The translations under genes were made by a program, and so were the position numbers. This document shows positions 12,216 through 23,472 of a stretch of 64,000 bases of DNA, in pieces. This DNA comes from Okapia johnstoni (Eukaryota; Chordata; Mammalia; Artiodactyla; Giraffidae), in assembly GCA_024291935.2 (NCBI GenBank), contig CM044312.1, positions 73,365,001 to 73,429,000 of the forward strand. The letters run 5' to 3'. Positions within the stretch are counted from its first letter, which is position 1. Every line of letters begins with the position of its first letter. Below the pieces are notes generated by a model. The model worked only from the letters and a program-made list of their open reading frames with translations, ran no database searches and had not been told where the DNA came from.

Positions 12216-12432
12216 GTTTTCCCAGGTGGTGCAGTGGTAAAGAATCCACCTGCCAATGCAGGAGATGTAAGACACATGTTAAGTCCCTGGGTTGGAAAGA
12301 TCCCCTGCAGTAGGAAACTGAAATCCACTCCAGTATTCCTGCCTGGAAAAGTCCATGGACAGGGGAGCCTGGCGGGCTACAGACCATGGAGTCACAAAGT
12401 GTTGGACACGGCTGAGTGCCGCACACACGCAC
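12216..12432 (+). mobile_element. Bov-tA SINE
   Basis: tRNA-Glu-derived head, Bov-A body and an ACACACGCAC tail. Flanked by an 11-bp TSD, GACTTCTCAAG, at 12205-12215 and 12433-12443. Confidence 0.92.
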
Positions 12433-12443
12433 GACTTCTCAAG

Positions 12444-13443
12444 AAATTTGTGTTTGTTTTACAATCTTTGCGTTATTGGTAACTGTGCTTTGGAATAAAA
12501 TCCAAGATTCAAGAATGACTGGATCTTACTCAAGTCGTACCTCATCCAAGAAATTCATGGTAAATAGCCCTGTGGAAACAATCAACACCAGGATAAGAGT
12601 CTATACAATCTGCCCTGAAATGAACTTTTAGCACAATATTTCTGGTTTCCTTTTTTCAGTTAATAAAAATACATACATAATATTATGAATATGTTCTCTC
12701 GCAACTCCATAAAATTAAAAGTCTAATAAAACTATTAAGCCAGATAACAACATACAAAACTTGTAACCAGTTTTCCAATACACGGTTACGGAAACTGGAT
12801 TTATTTACCTTCTAATTTTTGTGTCATGTTGCTTTCCTTAGCCATTGAGAAAATGATCAGTAAAAGAGGGAAAATTAAAGCTGAATAAATGTGGAAGTTT
12901 CTTTCCACTTCTGTCACTATTTATTGGTTCAGTAAAGGATTTCCATGGTGATTTAAGATCGATTCCCTGAAGATTAAGCTATAAAATTTAGACTACATGA
13001 ACACTACCAGAAGTTAAATCTCTCATGGATAGGTGGTTAGCTGAGGCATATTTAGCCAAAGATCCAGTCTGTGAGTTTGAAATTAAGTGTGGTTTGCCAG
13101 AGACAATATTGCTGAAAGTAGCTTTGCCAAAATATTTTTGGAGTTAAAGTTATAGTGTGTTCTCCTTAAAGATACAGTTACTTAGGTAGTGTATAAACTG
13201 CAATTCAAGATTTTAGGGTTCAATTGTGATTTATTTCCTGCATACTTCCCTAGGCTGAAAGTGTTGCTTAACCTTTGCATTGGGTTAAAGGGATTTAAAT
13301 GTAATAACTAAGAACATAGTCAAATTTATTAGGAATGTATTAATAATGTATCTATTCTTTTTCAATATCCATGAAATAATTTTCCATAATACTTTTTTAA
13401 AAAGCAGAACACATGCACATACATGTACATACATATAATGTAA

Positions 13444-13444
<1 letters not shown>
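12444..13444. other. Unidentified sequence
   Basis: AT-rich, no recognised repeat and no credible coding frame. Confidence 0.5.
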
Positions 13445-13490
<46 letters not shown>

Positions 13491-13516
13491 GTGTGTGTGT
13501 GTGTGTGTGTGTGTGT
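13445..13516. repeat. Compound microsatellite (TC)n(TA)n(TG)n
   Basis: Three dinucleotide blocks in succession: TC at 13445-13467, TA to 13490, then TG to 13516. The TG block can adopt Z-form and the TA block melts easily. Likely length-polymorphic. Confidence 0.97.
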
Positions 13517-13533
13517 AAACCTATATACACATG

Positions 13534-13733
13534 TGAAAATGATAGTCGCTCAGTCATTTCCGACTCTTTGCTACCCCATGACTATAACAAGCCAGGCTTC
13601 TCTGTCCATGGGATTCTCCAGGCAAAAATACTGGAGTGGGTAGCTATTGCCTTCTCCAGGGGATCTTCCTGACCCAGGAATAGAAGCTGGGTCTCTCGCA
13701 CTGCCGTCAGATTCTTTATCATCTGAGCCACCC
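13534..13733 (-). mobile_element. Bov-tA SINE, left arm of a head-to-head pair
   Basis: Body and tRNA head in reverse: AGTCGCTCAGTCATTTCCGA at the left, head ending GAGCCACC near 13732. It directly abuts a second copy in the opposite orientation. Confidence 0.88.
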
Positions 13734-13734
13734 T

Positions 13735-13880
13735 GGTTCAATCCCCTGGAAAAGGGAATGGCGACCTACTCCAGTATTCTTGCCTGGAGAATTTCATGGA
13801 CAGAGGAGCCTGATGGGCTGCAGTCCATGGGGACACGAAGAGTTGGATATAACTGAGAAAATAACATTTTCACTTTCATA
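13735..13880 (+). mobile_element. Bov-tA SINE body, right arm of a head-to-head pair
   Basis: Starts at TTCAATCCCCTGG (end of the tRNA-related region) and runs through the body to a TTTTCACTTTC tail. The true head is missing. With the copy at 13534 it forms a large imperfect palindrome. Confidence 0.88.
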
Positions 13881-14039
13881 TACATATATATACATGTGTG
13901 TATTTGTGTGTATGTGTATTTTACCTCTTCCCAAATTAGTCTTAGAACTTTTGCTTGGGAGTTAATGTTATTAATTAATAGGATTCTTAATTTGATTTTT
14001 TTTCTATATTTGTAACCTTTCAGTCTCAATGACTTCTCC

Positions 14040-14225
14040 TCTACTTTAACCCTCTTATTGAACTGGTTACTAAGCCTTATCAATTAATCTTTTCTGATAT
14101 TTTCTATTTAATTATTCCTATCTATTCTTTTATCCATCTTGGTCCAAGTCCATTGTACTTTATATCTAGATTACCAAAATTGCCTCCTATAGCCCTCTTT
14201 CCCCTTTTTCTTGGTCATAGAGCCA
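14040..14225 (+). mobile_element. Ancient mammalian-wide repeat, L2-like (tentative)
   Basis: CATCTTGGTCCAAGTCCATT followed by CCTCCTATAGCCCTC resembles a widespread ancient interspersed repeat that I associate with the L2 class. Divergence is high, and both family and edges are uncertain. Confidence 0.4.
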
Positions 14226-14448
14226 TAATTCTTTCCCTGAGCTGCTTCATGGTTACATGTGCCATATCACTGATGAACAGACATTGCAATATAAATGGGA
14301 CTAACATGTATCACTTATAGCTGACATTCTTATTCTGCTTTGTTATACTGTATGGATGCTTTGTGATGGGAAAAAATATCTAAAGCTTAACTTTGAATAT
14401 AAAACTTCATTATGATTCAGTGGTAACTTGATTTGATTATCTCATCAA

Positions 14449-14451
<3 letters not shown>

Positions 14452-14486
<35 letters not shown>
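14452..14486. repeat. (TG)n microsatellite
   Basis: A near-perfect TG tract of about 15 units ending in TATGTGTTTT. Confidence 0.95.
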
Positions 14487-15394
14487 TTTAATCAACTTTG
14501 GATTTCTTTTTCCAGAGAATCCTCTAATATAGATTCTGTGTACATATACCAGGCACCTTCACATAATTAAAATTTTGTATAAAAGCAAAAAGTTAACATT
14601 AACAGAAGGTAAGCGATATTGCTATTTATTTTGTTTCTTAGATTTCAGATAGTTTCAGTTCTTTGTTTCAGGATAATTTTTTCTTCATTTTTCCATAGTA
14701 GAGGCTATATCTGAGGGGTGTAAACAGGTAAAACATACAATGCTTTAACAATGTGGTTTCCTAGATACTATATGATAGAAGCCCTAATATAAAATCAGAC
14801 TGTTCCTTGTTGTCTGCTTCTAAAGTAACACAACACTCATCATAACAACCTGGAGGACGTCTATCAGATAGTATGGCTACAGATAACGTATGTTTTAGAG
14901 TTCTCAGAGGCACTTTTTAGGTCAGTAATGCATTTTTTTCTCATAAGTTCATTCCAAAGTGAACCAATTCTATTCTAGAAACTCTTCTGTCATATTTATA
15001 AATGACATTACAGAAAATCAATCTGTGTTTTGGTAGCCACTAAGATTGTCCCAGTAGGAAATGGTCTTATTCTTTTTCTGAAGTGAATCAATTTCATTAT
15101 GCATCTTCCTTAACCACCCCTTGGAGACTTTCCCACAGTCTTATGCTTCTTTAAATAGAGTGCTCATGAACCTTGACTTGCTCCAGACAGTTTTGGAACA
15201 AGCCAGTTGTTCTGGAATAACACGTACAATAGGGTGATGAATTGTCATTTAAAGGTGATGCCTTTAAACCTCACCCCAATCTTTACTTCCTTTAGGTATG
15301 GTCACTGCATATACTATTTTGTAATATAATTCTTTCATATTATAATATTATGACACAATTATAAGTATTTTAAAAATCCTTAAGATAGCTTAGA
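14487..15394. other. Unidentified sequence
   Basis: No recognised repeat or coding frame. Confidence 0.5.
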
Positions 15395-15512
15395 GCAGGT
15401 TTTGTGTCTTATTACTTTTGTATTCCTTAGATACGTATATTCTAGCACTTCTTCACATGTCTTAGTGCTCCAAAAGTACCCATTGAATGAATAAGTGAAG
15501 GGATGAGTGTGA
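15395..15512 (+). mobile_element. L2-like 3' end
   Basis: The pattern TTTTGTGTCTTATTACTTTTGTATTCC, about 40 bases of gap, then CCATTGAATGAATAAGTG follows the L2 3' end, which normally reads through the ATAAATG and TGAATGAATG-type terminus. Diverged. Confidence 0.55.
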
Positions 15513-15796
15513 GGAATTTAAGAAGAAAGGAAAACTTGGAGTCTGTTGAGCACAAATAATCAAATAAGTGTCCTTCAGTTCAGTCCAGTTCAGTCGCTCA
15601 GTCATGTCCGACTCTTTGCGACCCCATGAATTGCAGCACGCCAGGCCTCTCTGTCCATCACCAACTCCTGGAGTCTACCCAAACCCATGTTCATTGAGTC
15701 AGTGATGCCATCCAACCATCTCATCCTCTGTCATCCCCTTCTCCTCCTGCCCCTAATCCTACCCAACATTAAAGTCTTTTCCAATGAGTCAACTCT

Positions 15797-16297
15797 TCAC
15801 TTCAGGTGGCCAAAGTATTGGAGTTTCAGCTTCAACATCAGTCCTTCCAATGAACACCCAGGATTGATCTCCTTTAGGATGGATTGACTGGATCTCCTTG
15901 CAGTCCAAGGGACTCTCAAGAGTCTTCTCCAACACCACAGTTCAAAAGCATCAATTCTGCGGCGCTCAGCTTTCTTCACCGTCCAACTCTCACATCCATA
16001 CATGACCACTGGAAAAACCATAGCCTTGACTAGACGGACTTTTGTTGGCAAAGTCATGTCTCTGCTTTTAAATATGCTATCTAGGTTGGCCTTAAGCTTC
16101 CTTCCAAGGAGTAAGCGTCTTTTAATTTCATGGCTGCAATCACCATCAGCAGTGATTCTGGAGCCCAAAAAAATAAAGTCTGACACCTTTTCCACTGTTT
16201 CCCCATCTATTTGCCATGAAGTGATGGGACCAGATGCCATGATCTTAGTTTTCTGATCGTTGAGCTTTAAGCCAACTTTTTCACTCTCCTCTTTCAT
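15797..16297 (-). pseudogene. BovB ORF2 C-terminal domain remnant
   Basis: A 166-residue frame starting MKEESEKVGLKLN and ending LKLQYFGHLK. It covers the region after the reverse transcriptase palm (TSWQIDGET, LLLGRKL, FPVVMYGCESW, FELWCWRRLLRVPW). It is separated from the YVDD-bearing frame by a one-base deletion after LLMK, which is also present in the copy at 22138. Confidence 0.85.
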
Positions 16298-16426
16298 TTC
16301 ATCAAGAGGCTCTTTAGTTCTTCTTCACTTTCTGCCATAAGGGTGGTGTCATCCACATATCTGAGGTTATTGATATTTCTCTCGGCAATCTTGATTCCAG
16401 CTTGTGTTCTTCCAGCCCAGAATTTC

Positions 16427-16963
16427 TCATGATGTACTCTGCATATAATTAAATAAGCAGGGTGACAATATACAGCCTTGACGTACTCCTTTTCCTCTTT
16501 GGAACCAGTCTGTTGTTCCATGTCCAGTTCTAACTGTTGCTTCCTGACCTGCATACAGGTTTCTCAAGAGACAGGTCAGATGGTCTGGTATTCCCATCTC
16601 TTTCAGAATCTTCCACAGTTTATTGTGATCCACACAGTCAAAGAATTTGGCATAGTCAATAAAACAGAAATAGATGTTTTTCTGGAACTCTCTTGCTTTT
16701 TCGATGATCCAGCGGGTATTGGCAATTTGATTTCTGGTTCCTCTGCCTTTTCTAAAACCAGCTTGAACATCTGGAAGTTCACGGTTCATGTATTGCTGAA
16801 GCCTGCCTTGGAGAATTTTGAGCATTACTTTACTAGCATGTGAGATGAGTGCAATTGTGCGGTAGTTTGAGCATTCTTTCACATTGCCTTTCTTTGGGAT
16901 TGGAATGAAAACTGACCTTTTCCAGTCCTGTGGCCACTGCTGACTTTCCAAATTTGCTGGCAT
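16427..16963 (-). pseudogene. BovB reverse transcriptase core remnant
   Basis: A 178-residue frame with reverse transcriptase motifs in order: FIPIPKKG at about 19-26, GFRKGRG at 69-75, FIDYAKFFD at 101-109 (first catalytic aspartate in motif A) and RQGCILSP at 161-168. The YxDD box lies in an adjoining frame (16294-16554) as YVDD. The AKFFD form differs from AKAFD in the copy at 54091. Frameshifts on both sides make it non-functional. Confidence 0.88.
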
Positions 16964-17556
16964 ATTGAGTGCAGCACTTTCACAGCATCATCTTTCAGGA
17001 TTTGAAATAGCTCAACTGGAATTCTATCACCTCCACTAGCTTTGTTCGTAGTGATGATCTCTAAGGCCCATTTGACTTCACATTCCAGGATGTCTGGCTC
17101 TAGGTGAGTGATCACACCGTTGTTATTATCTGGGTCATGAAGATCTTTTTTGTACAGTTCTGTGTATTCTTGCCACCTCTTCTTAATATCTTCTGCTTCT
17201 GTTAGGTCCATACCATTTCTGTCCTTTATCGAGCCTATCTTTGCATGAAATTTTCCTTTTGTATCTCTAATTTTCTTGACTAGATCTCTAGTCTTTCCCA
17301 ATCTGTTGTTTTCCTCTATTTCTTTGCACTGATCGCTGAGGAAGGCTTTCTTATCTCTCCTTGCTATTCTTTGGAACTCTGCATTCATATGGGAATATCT
17401 TTCCTTTTCTCCTTTGCTTTTCGCTTCTCTTCTCTTCCCAGCTATCTGTAAGGCCTCCTCAGACAGCCATTTTGCTTTTTTTGCATTTCTTTTCCATGGG
17501 GATTGTCTTGATCCCTGTCTGCTTTGCAATGTCACGAACCTCTGTCCATAGTTCAT
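16879..17556 (-). pseudogene. BovB endonuclease-to-RT linker remnant
   Basis: A 225-residue frame covering the linker (KRWQEYTELYK, HLEPDILECEVKWAL) and the first RT block (NKASGGDRIPVELFQ). The endonuclease domain itself is not present, because the element is truncated beyond 17716. Confidence 0.85.
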
Positions 17557-17716
17557 CAGGCACTCTGTCTATCAGATCTAGTCCTTTAAGTCTATTTGTC
17601 ACTTCCACTGTATACTCATAAGGGATTTGATCTAGGTCATACCTGAATGGACTAGTGGTTTTCCCTGCTTTCTTCAATTTAAGTCTGAATTTGGCAATAA
17701 GCAGTTCATGATCTGT

Positions 17717-19299
17717 TAGGTAAGTACTATCCTTGCTCTTGCAAAGGATAACCCCATACCAACATTTTCTTCATCAAAAAGTGTTTGGATTAAAGAAATA
17801 TGATGTGATTTGCTTTTATCTTCCAGTTTAGTCTTTCCATCTTCTTTAAGAAATTAAGGTTGAAGATGTTAATAGCACATAAGGATTTTGTAGGAGGATG
17901 TTTTCTGCTTCTCGATAACAACTCGTATTTGAATTTTGAAATATTTCCAATAACAGAAATCCTCTGGAAACTCTTTGTCCAGGTTAAAAACTGTTGGCAT
18001 TTACTCTGCTAAATGTATATTTTCCTGTAGTTAGTTAGCTCTAGCCATTGACAAATCAGAATTGGCTAAAAAATACATGCCACAAGAGCACTGCAATCAT
18101 TTTTTGAAACTATTCTTCAAATGAGAGAAGATAAAATGGGAAAATGTATTGTAAAATGGTATTAAATACACATTTAAGATTCTCATTTTGTATGGAGTAC
18201 ATTTATTTTAAAACTTGTTTAAAGAAGAATAAATATTAATTTCCTATGTTCTTCTGTCATGTTAATGGAGTTTCTTTCAGAAGCATGTATTTCTAATACG
18301 GATTTGCAAAAAAAAAAAAAAATTCTTCAACAGGTTTGACGTTCAGTAAATCAGAACTCATAAACCAGTGACTGTATCCTACACACATGTGAGATGGCTC
18401 CTGTGAATATAGTATTTATTAGATTTCTCCTTATATTTACTTCAATCACATTTTAGCCATTTAATTTTTTTCTTTTAAATCTATATTGAATACCATGACA
18501 TCTGTATTTAAGCAAAACTGTGTTTCAGAGTATCATGAAGTATATATATCCTGCATAGCTTTAAATGCTCCATATTTTTAATTGTTTTTTTCATAAAAGT
18601 TTAAACTATAAAATTTTTCGTCAATAATTTCTTGAGTAAGCCTCACAACTAGAAATATCTTGTTTGTGTAAGTTGCTGTATGCATATAAAATTATAATAT
18701 ATCTAAAAAGCAATTCATAAAAATACTTCAAGACCTTTGAAATTAGTATTTATTTTGTGTTGTGTATATATACTAAAGCTTTCATTTTAATGGAAAATTA
18801 AAAGCAAAATAAATATAAAAACGCAAATAATGTATGTAGCCTATCATATGTGTTTCTTATGTAAACCTTAAATGCTTCTGGGAGGTAATATAAAATTTAT
18901 TTTCACTACTTAATGAGAAAGATGTTGAAGTCTTAAATGACTTTAACAATTTTAAATGTCTTCTTCAATATTAAAATTGGGAGGTGTTAAATTTAAGATT
19001 TAGTCCAAATATGTCTATATATTCCATGTTCTTTATGCTGTATCATGTTGCCTCATTCGTATTGCTACTGAAAATGAGTTTTTAAAATTAAAGTTCATTT
19101 ATCAAGGGTAAAACAGAATTGAAATTCGAGATTATACAGATTAAATCCTAAAGTTAGATTGCATGAATTGGTTCTCCTATTATTTTTAACCTTCTAATTA
19201 AGCTTTATGTTAATTCAAAAATCAATTAAATGTTGAGCACTTAGCTATGGTTAACATTGGTGAGGGTCAGCTTTGCCAACCACTAGGCCATTTGCACTC
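17717..19299. other. Unidentified AT-rich sequence, 1.6 kb
   Basis: Very AT-rich, with an A-run at 18308-18322. No repeat family or coding frame recognised. Confidence 0.5.
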
Positions 19300-20575
19300 G
19301 TTTGATTTCCTTGCTGTCCAGTAGACTCTCAAGAGTCTTCCCCAGCAACACAATTTGAAAGCGTTGATTCTTTGGCAGTCAGCCTTCTTTATGGTTCAGC
19401 TCTCACATCCGTACTGGGAAAACCATAGCTTTGACTAGATGGACCTTTGTCATACATCAAAGATGTATTTGTCATGGCATCAAAAGATGTCTCTGCTTTT
19501 TAAAGTGCTGTCTAGGTTTATCATTGCTTTCATTCCAAGGAGCAAGCATCTTTTAATTTCATGGCTTCAGTCATCATCTGCAGTGATTTTGAAGCCCAAG
19601 AAAATAAAATCTGTCACTGCTTCCACTTTTTACCCTTCTGTTTGCTATGAAGAGATGGGACCAGATGCCATGATCTTAATTTTTTGAATGTTGAGTTTCA
19701 AGCCAGCTTTTTCACGCTCCTTTTTCACCTTCATCAAGAGACTCTTTAGTTCCTCTCTGCTTTCTGTCATTAGAATAGACCTACTTATCTGAAGTTGTTG
19801 ATCTTTCTTCTGGCAATCTTGATTTCAGCTTGTGATTCATATAGCCCGGGCTCTGCATGTTGTACTCTGCATGTTAAATAAGCAGGGTGACAATATACAG
19901 CCTTGTTGTACTCCTTTCCCAATTTCGAACCAGTCCATTGTTCCATGTTCAGTTCTAACTGTTACTTCTTTACCTGGATATAGGTTTATTCAGGAGACAG
20001 GTAAGATGGTCTGATACTCCCATCTTTTAAGAGATTCTTGTCCAGAGTAGTAGATGTAATAGTCATCTGAATTAAATTCATCCATTCCTGTTTGTTTGGT
20101 TCACTGATTCCTATGTTCACTCTTACTCTTACCCTCTCCTGCTTAAGTTTGTGCAATTTACCTTGACTCATTGACCTAACATTCAAAATCTATATAATAT
20201 TATTCATTATAATATTGGACTCTGCTTTCACCATCAGACACATCCACAGCTGAATATTATTTCCACTTTGGCCCAGCCGCTTCGTTCTTTCTGGAGCTAT
20301 TAGTAACTGCTCTCCACTCTTCCACGGTAGCATACTGGACACCTTCCAACCTTTGGAGCTCATCTTCCAGTGTCATATCTTTTTGCCTTTTTATTCTGTT
20401 CATGGGGTTCTCCTGGCAAGAATATTGGAGCAGTTTGCCAGTTCCTCCTCCAGTGAATCATATTTTGTCAGAACTCTTCACAATGATCTGTCTGTCTTGG
20501 TTGGCCCTGAACAGCATGGCTCATAGCTTCATTAAGTTACACAGGCCCCTTCTCCACAAGGCTGTGATTCATGAA
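19300..20575 (-). mobile_element. BovB LINE with large internal deletion, 3' truncated
   Basis: On the minus strand, 19300-20022 is the C-terminal region to mid-RT. From about 20028 the sequence jumps to the endonuclease N-terminus (NVRSMSQGKL at 19986-20186) and then 5' UTR to about 20575. Most of the endonuclease and the first half of RT are missing. The join reads CCCATCTTTTAAGAGATTC. The two parent sequences both contain CCAT, a pyrimidine-rich TCTT and then sequence matching each side, consistent with microhomology-mediated deletion. The BovB tail is absent at 19300. Confidence 0.88.
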
Positions 20576-20654
20576 GAGAAGTATGTGTATGTTATGATCT
20601 TATTATAAGCTCATTTCTTGTCATTAAAGACAATAATGTAATCTGTTTAGTTAT

Positions 20655-20758
20655 AGAGCAGTGTGAATGTACTTAAGACTATTGATCTGTACACTTAAAA
20701 GTGGTTAAGATGATAAATTTTATATTATATGTATTCTGCTACATTTATGAAAATGTCA
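20655..20758 (+). mobile_element. Ancient L1 3' end
   Basis: TCTGTACACTTAAAAGTGGT followed by GATAAATTTTATATTATATG is the characteristic terminal sequence of old L1M subfamilies. Confidence 0.55.
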
Positions 20759-20976
20759 GATGGGGGAACAACCAGCTTTTATGTGCCTCATCATGGGCTG
20801 CACTGAAAAATACAAAAATATATGGTGAATAATAAAGTATGTATAATTGCTCATTCAAACTTCACGTTAAAGTAGTGAACTAAAAATAAACCTTAAATAA
20901 GTGTAATTGAGAGCAGTATTTTTCACCACTCGAACAAAAACCTATATTTAATTTTGCATGCAGTTGCCATTTACAT

Positions 20977-21214
20977 GGGCTTCCATTTAAATGGACTTCC
21001 CAGGTGGTCCTAGTGGTAAAGAATCTGCCTGCTAATGCAGGAGATATAAGAGACTCTGGTTTTATCTCTGGGTCTGTAAAATCCCCTACAGGGGCATGGC
21101 AACCCACTCCAGTAGTCTTGCCTGGAGAATCCCTTGGACAGAGGAGCCTGGTGGGCCACAGTCCACAGGGTCTCAAAGAGTCGAACATGATAGAAGTGAC
21201 TTGGCACGCACACA
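20977..21214 (+). mobile_element. Bov-tA SINE
   Basis: Head, body and CACGCACACA tail. Flanked by a 10-bp TSD, CCATTTACAT, at 20967-20976 and 21215-21224. The start GGGCTTCC appears twice (20977 and again, altered, near 20994), separated by ATTTAAATGG, so the first bases of the head are partly duplicated. Confidence 0.9.
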
Positions 21215-21224
21215 CCATTTACAT

Positions 21225-21761
21225 ACAAAACACACATGCGTACACTATCTTTTCTTCTAATGCTAATGCTCATAGAAATCATTTATTTTTTTTTTGTTTT
21301 TACAAAATTGATGGTAAGATTGTATACATATTATCACCCATTTTTAGGTGTGTCCACTTAAGTTTTCAAAATCACTTAATTAGAGAACACAGGATGATTA
21401 GTTATTTTATGTCCTAACCATTTTATGCAAATTCCCAAAATTAAAGAAACAATTTTCCTTAGTAATATATGATTTGAAAAACAAGCTAAAAAATAAAATC
21501 TACTGTATAATTATTCATACTCAAATGGGAATAGTGGTATTTTAGTGGCATTTTGTATAAATAATAAATGAATTCATTAAGATTACCCCCTTCTCTTTCT
21601 AATTATACTACAAGTTTCATCCTTTTTTTAAAAAAATAGCCCTGTTCTTGAGCAATTAAAGCATGTAAAGCTTTTAAATAGAATCTTATTAGTGAACAGC
21701 ACTGCTCTTTTGTGGGGTAAAGGTATCTTGGGTTTTGTAAACAAATATGGAACAAAGTTTA
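21225..21761. other. Unidentified AT-rich sequence
   Basis: No recognised repeat or coding frame. A T-run lies at 21285-21297. Confidence 0.5.
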
Positions 21762-22127
21762 GGCATCCCTGTCCATCACGAACTCCCGAAGCTTACTCAA
21801 ACTCATGTCCATCAAGTCGGTGATGCCATCCAAACATCTCATCCTCTGCCGTGACCTTCTCCTCCCACCTTCAATCTTTCCCAGCATGAGAGTCTTTTCC
21901 TGAGTCAGTTCTTCGCATCAGGTGGCCAAAGTATGGGAGTTTCAGCTTCAACATTAGTCCTTCCAATGAATATTCAGGACTGATTTTCTTTAGGATGGAC
22001 TGGATCTCACTGCAGTCCAAGAGACTCTCAAGAATCTTTTCCAATGCCATAGTTCAAAAGCATCAATTCTTCGGCACTCAGCTTTCTTTATAGTCCACCT
22101 CTCACATCCATACATGACTACTGGAAA
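21762..22127 (-). mobile_element. BovB LINE 3' region, inverted arm
   Basis: Minus-strand BovB from near the 3' UTR (AGGCATCCCTGTCCATCACG, without the terminal repeat) to the MYGCES region (reverse of CATACATGACTACTGG). It is reverse-complementary to about 22730-23110 of the adjacent plus-strand BovB. Confidence 0.92.
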
Positions 22128-22137
22128 AAATGTAGAT

Positions 22138-23187
22138 TTTTGGATAATTTTAAAGAGATGGAAATATCAGACCATCGGATCTGTCTCTTGAGAAACCTGT
22201 ATGCAGGTCAGGAAGCAACAGTTAGAACTGGACATGGAACAACAGACTGGTTCCAAATAGGAAAAGGAGTACGTCAAGGCTGTATATTGTCACCCTGCTT
22301 ATTTAACTTATATGCAGAGTACATTATGAAAAATTCTGGGCTGGAAGAAGCATAAGCTGGAATCAAGATTGCTGAGAGAAATAGCAATAACCTCAGATAT
22401 GCAGATGACACCACCCTTATGGCAGAAAGTGAAGAAGAAATAAAGAGCCTCTTGATGAAATGAAAGAGGAGAGTGAAAAAGTTGGCTTAAAGCTCAACGA
22501 TCAGAAAACTAAGATCATGGCATCTGGTCCCATCACTTCATGGCAAATAGATGGGGAAACAGTGGAAACAGTGTCAGACTTTATTTTTTTGGGCTCCAGA
22601 ATCACTGCTTATGGTGATTGCAGCCATGAAATTAAAAGATGCTTACTCCTTGGAAGGAAGGTTATGGCCAACCTAGATAGCATATTTAAAAGCAGAGACA
22701 TTACTTTGCCAACAAAGGTCCGTCTAGTCAAGGCTACGGTTTTTCCAGTGGTCATGCATGGATGTGAGTGTTGGACGGTGAAGAAAGCTGAGCACCGCAG
22801 AATTGATGCTTTTGAACTGTGGTGTTGGAGAAGACTCTTGAGAGTCCCTTGGACTGCAAGGAGATCCAGTCAATCCATCCTAAAGGAGATCAGTCCTGGG
22901 TGTTCATTGGAAGGACTGATGTTGAAGCTGAAACTCCAATACTTTGGCCACCTGATGCGAAGAGCTGACTCACTGGAAAAGATCCCAATGCTGAGAAGGA
23001 TTGGGGGCAGGAGGAGAAGGGGACGACAGAGGATGAGATGGATGGATTGCATCACTGACTCGATGGACATGGGTTTGAGTAAACTCCGGTAGTTGGTGAT
23101 GGACAGGGAGGCCTGGCGTGCTGCGATTCATGGGGTCGCAATGAGTCAGACACGACTGAGTGACTAAACTGTACTGAACTGGACTGA
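22138..23187 (+). mobile_element. BovB LINE, 5' truncated, with 3' tail
   Basis: Runs on the plus strand from just before the RT palm (KEMEISDH, LRNLYAGQEATVRTG, RQGCILSP) through YADD (about 22397) to the tail CTGTACTGAACTGGACTGA. CAA has become TAA after GLEEA, and a one-base deletion after LLMK breaks the frame. No TSD with the left flank is visible. Confidence 0.94.
22460..23092 (+). pseudogene. BovB ORF2 C-terminal domain, longest intact remnant
   Basis: A 210-residue frame with the complete BovB C-terminal region to SMDMGLSKLR. Motifs in order are TSWQIDGET, FLGSRI, KRCLLLGRK, LPTKVRLVKA, FPVVMHGCECW, WCWRRLLRVPW and an Arg-rich [10 protein letters not shown]. It starts after the frameshift that separates it from YADD. 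It is not expected to be active alone. Confidence 0.85.
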
Positions 23188-23250
23188 AAATTCACTTATT
23201 AAGTTGTTCATTTTTATATGAAAAATGAATGCTTACAAAGCATTTATACA

Positions 23251-23460
23251 TGCGTGCTCAGTCATTTCTGACTCTTTGCAACTCCATGGACTGTAGCCTG
23301 CTAGGCTCTTCTGTCCATGGAAGTTTCCAGGCAGTAATACTCGAATAGGTTGCCATTTCCTTCTCCAGAGAATCTTCCTCATCCAGGGAATGCACCCTCG
23401 TCTCTTGTGTCTCCTGTTTTGGCAGGCAGATTCTTCATTGTTGAGCCACAGGGGAAGCCC
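23251..23460 (-). mobile_element. Bov-tA SINE
   Basis: Body then head in reverse (GTGCTCAGTCATTTCTGACT at the left, GGGGAAGCCC at the right). Diverged. It lies immediately beside a second minus-strand copy. Confidence 0.9.
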
Positions 23461-23472
23461 GATAAAGTGTGT

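Larger units (their letters stand above)
15574..17716 (-). mobile_element. BovB LINE, 5' truncated, with intact 3' tail
   Basis: The left edge is the BovB 3' end (reverse of the TGAACTGAACTGAA tail). The element then runs on the minus strand through the C-terminal region, reverse transcriptase and the linker toward the endonuclease, stopping near 17716. It is about 2.1 kb of a roughly 3-kb element. The frame is broken into pieces at 15797-16297, 16294-16554, 16427-16963 and 16879-17556. The YxDD box reads YVDD near 16350. No clear TSD was found. Confidence 0.95.

Noticed and set aside
13285..13643. Frames with LSLSLS and IYIYIY runs
   Set aside because: Translation of the compound dinucleotide microsatellite.
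15560..17735. A TSD for the BovB at 15574
   Set aside because: AAGTGTCC at the left and AAGTACTATCC at the right are similar but do not align without gaps.
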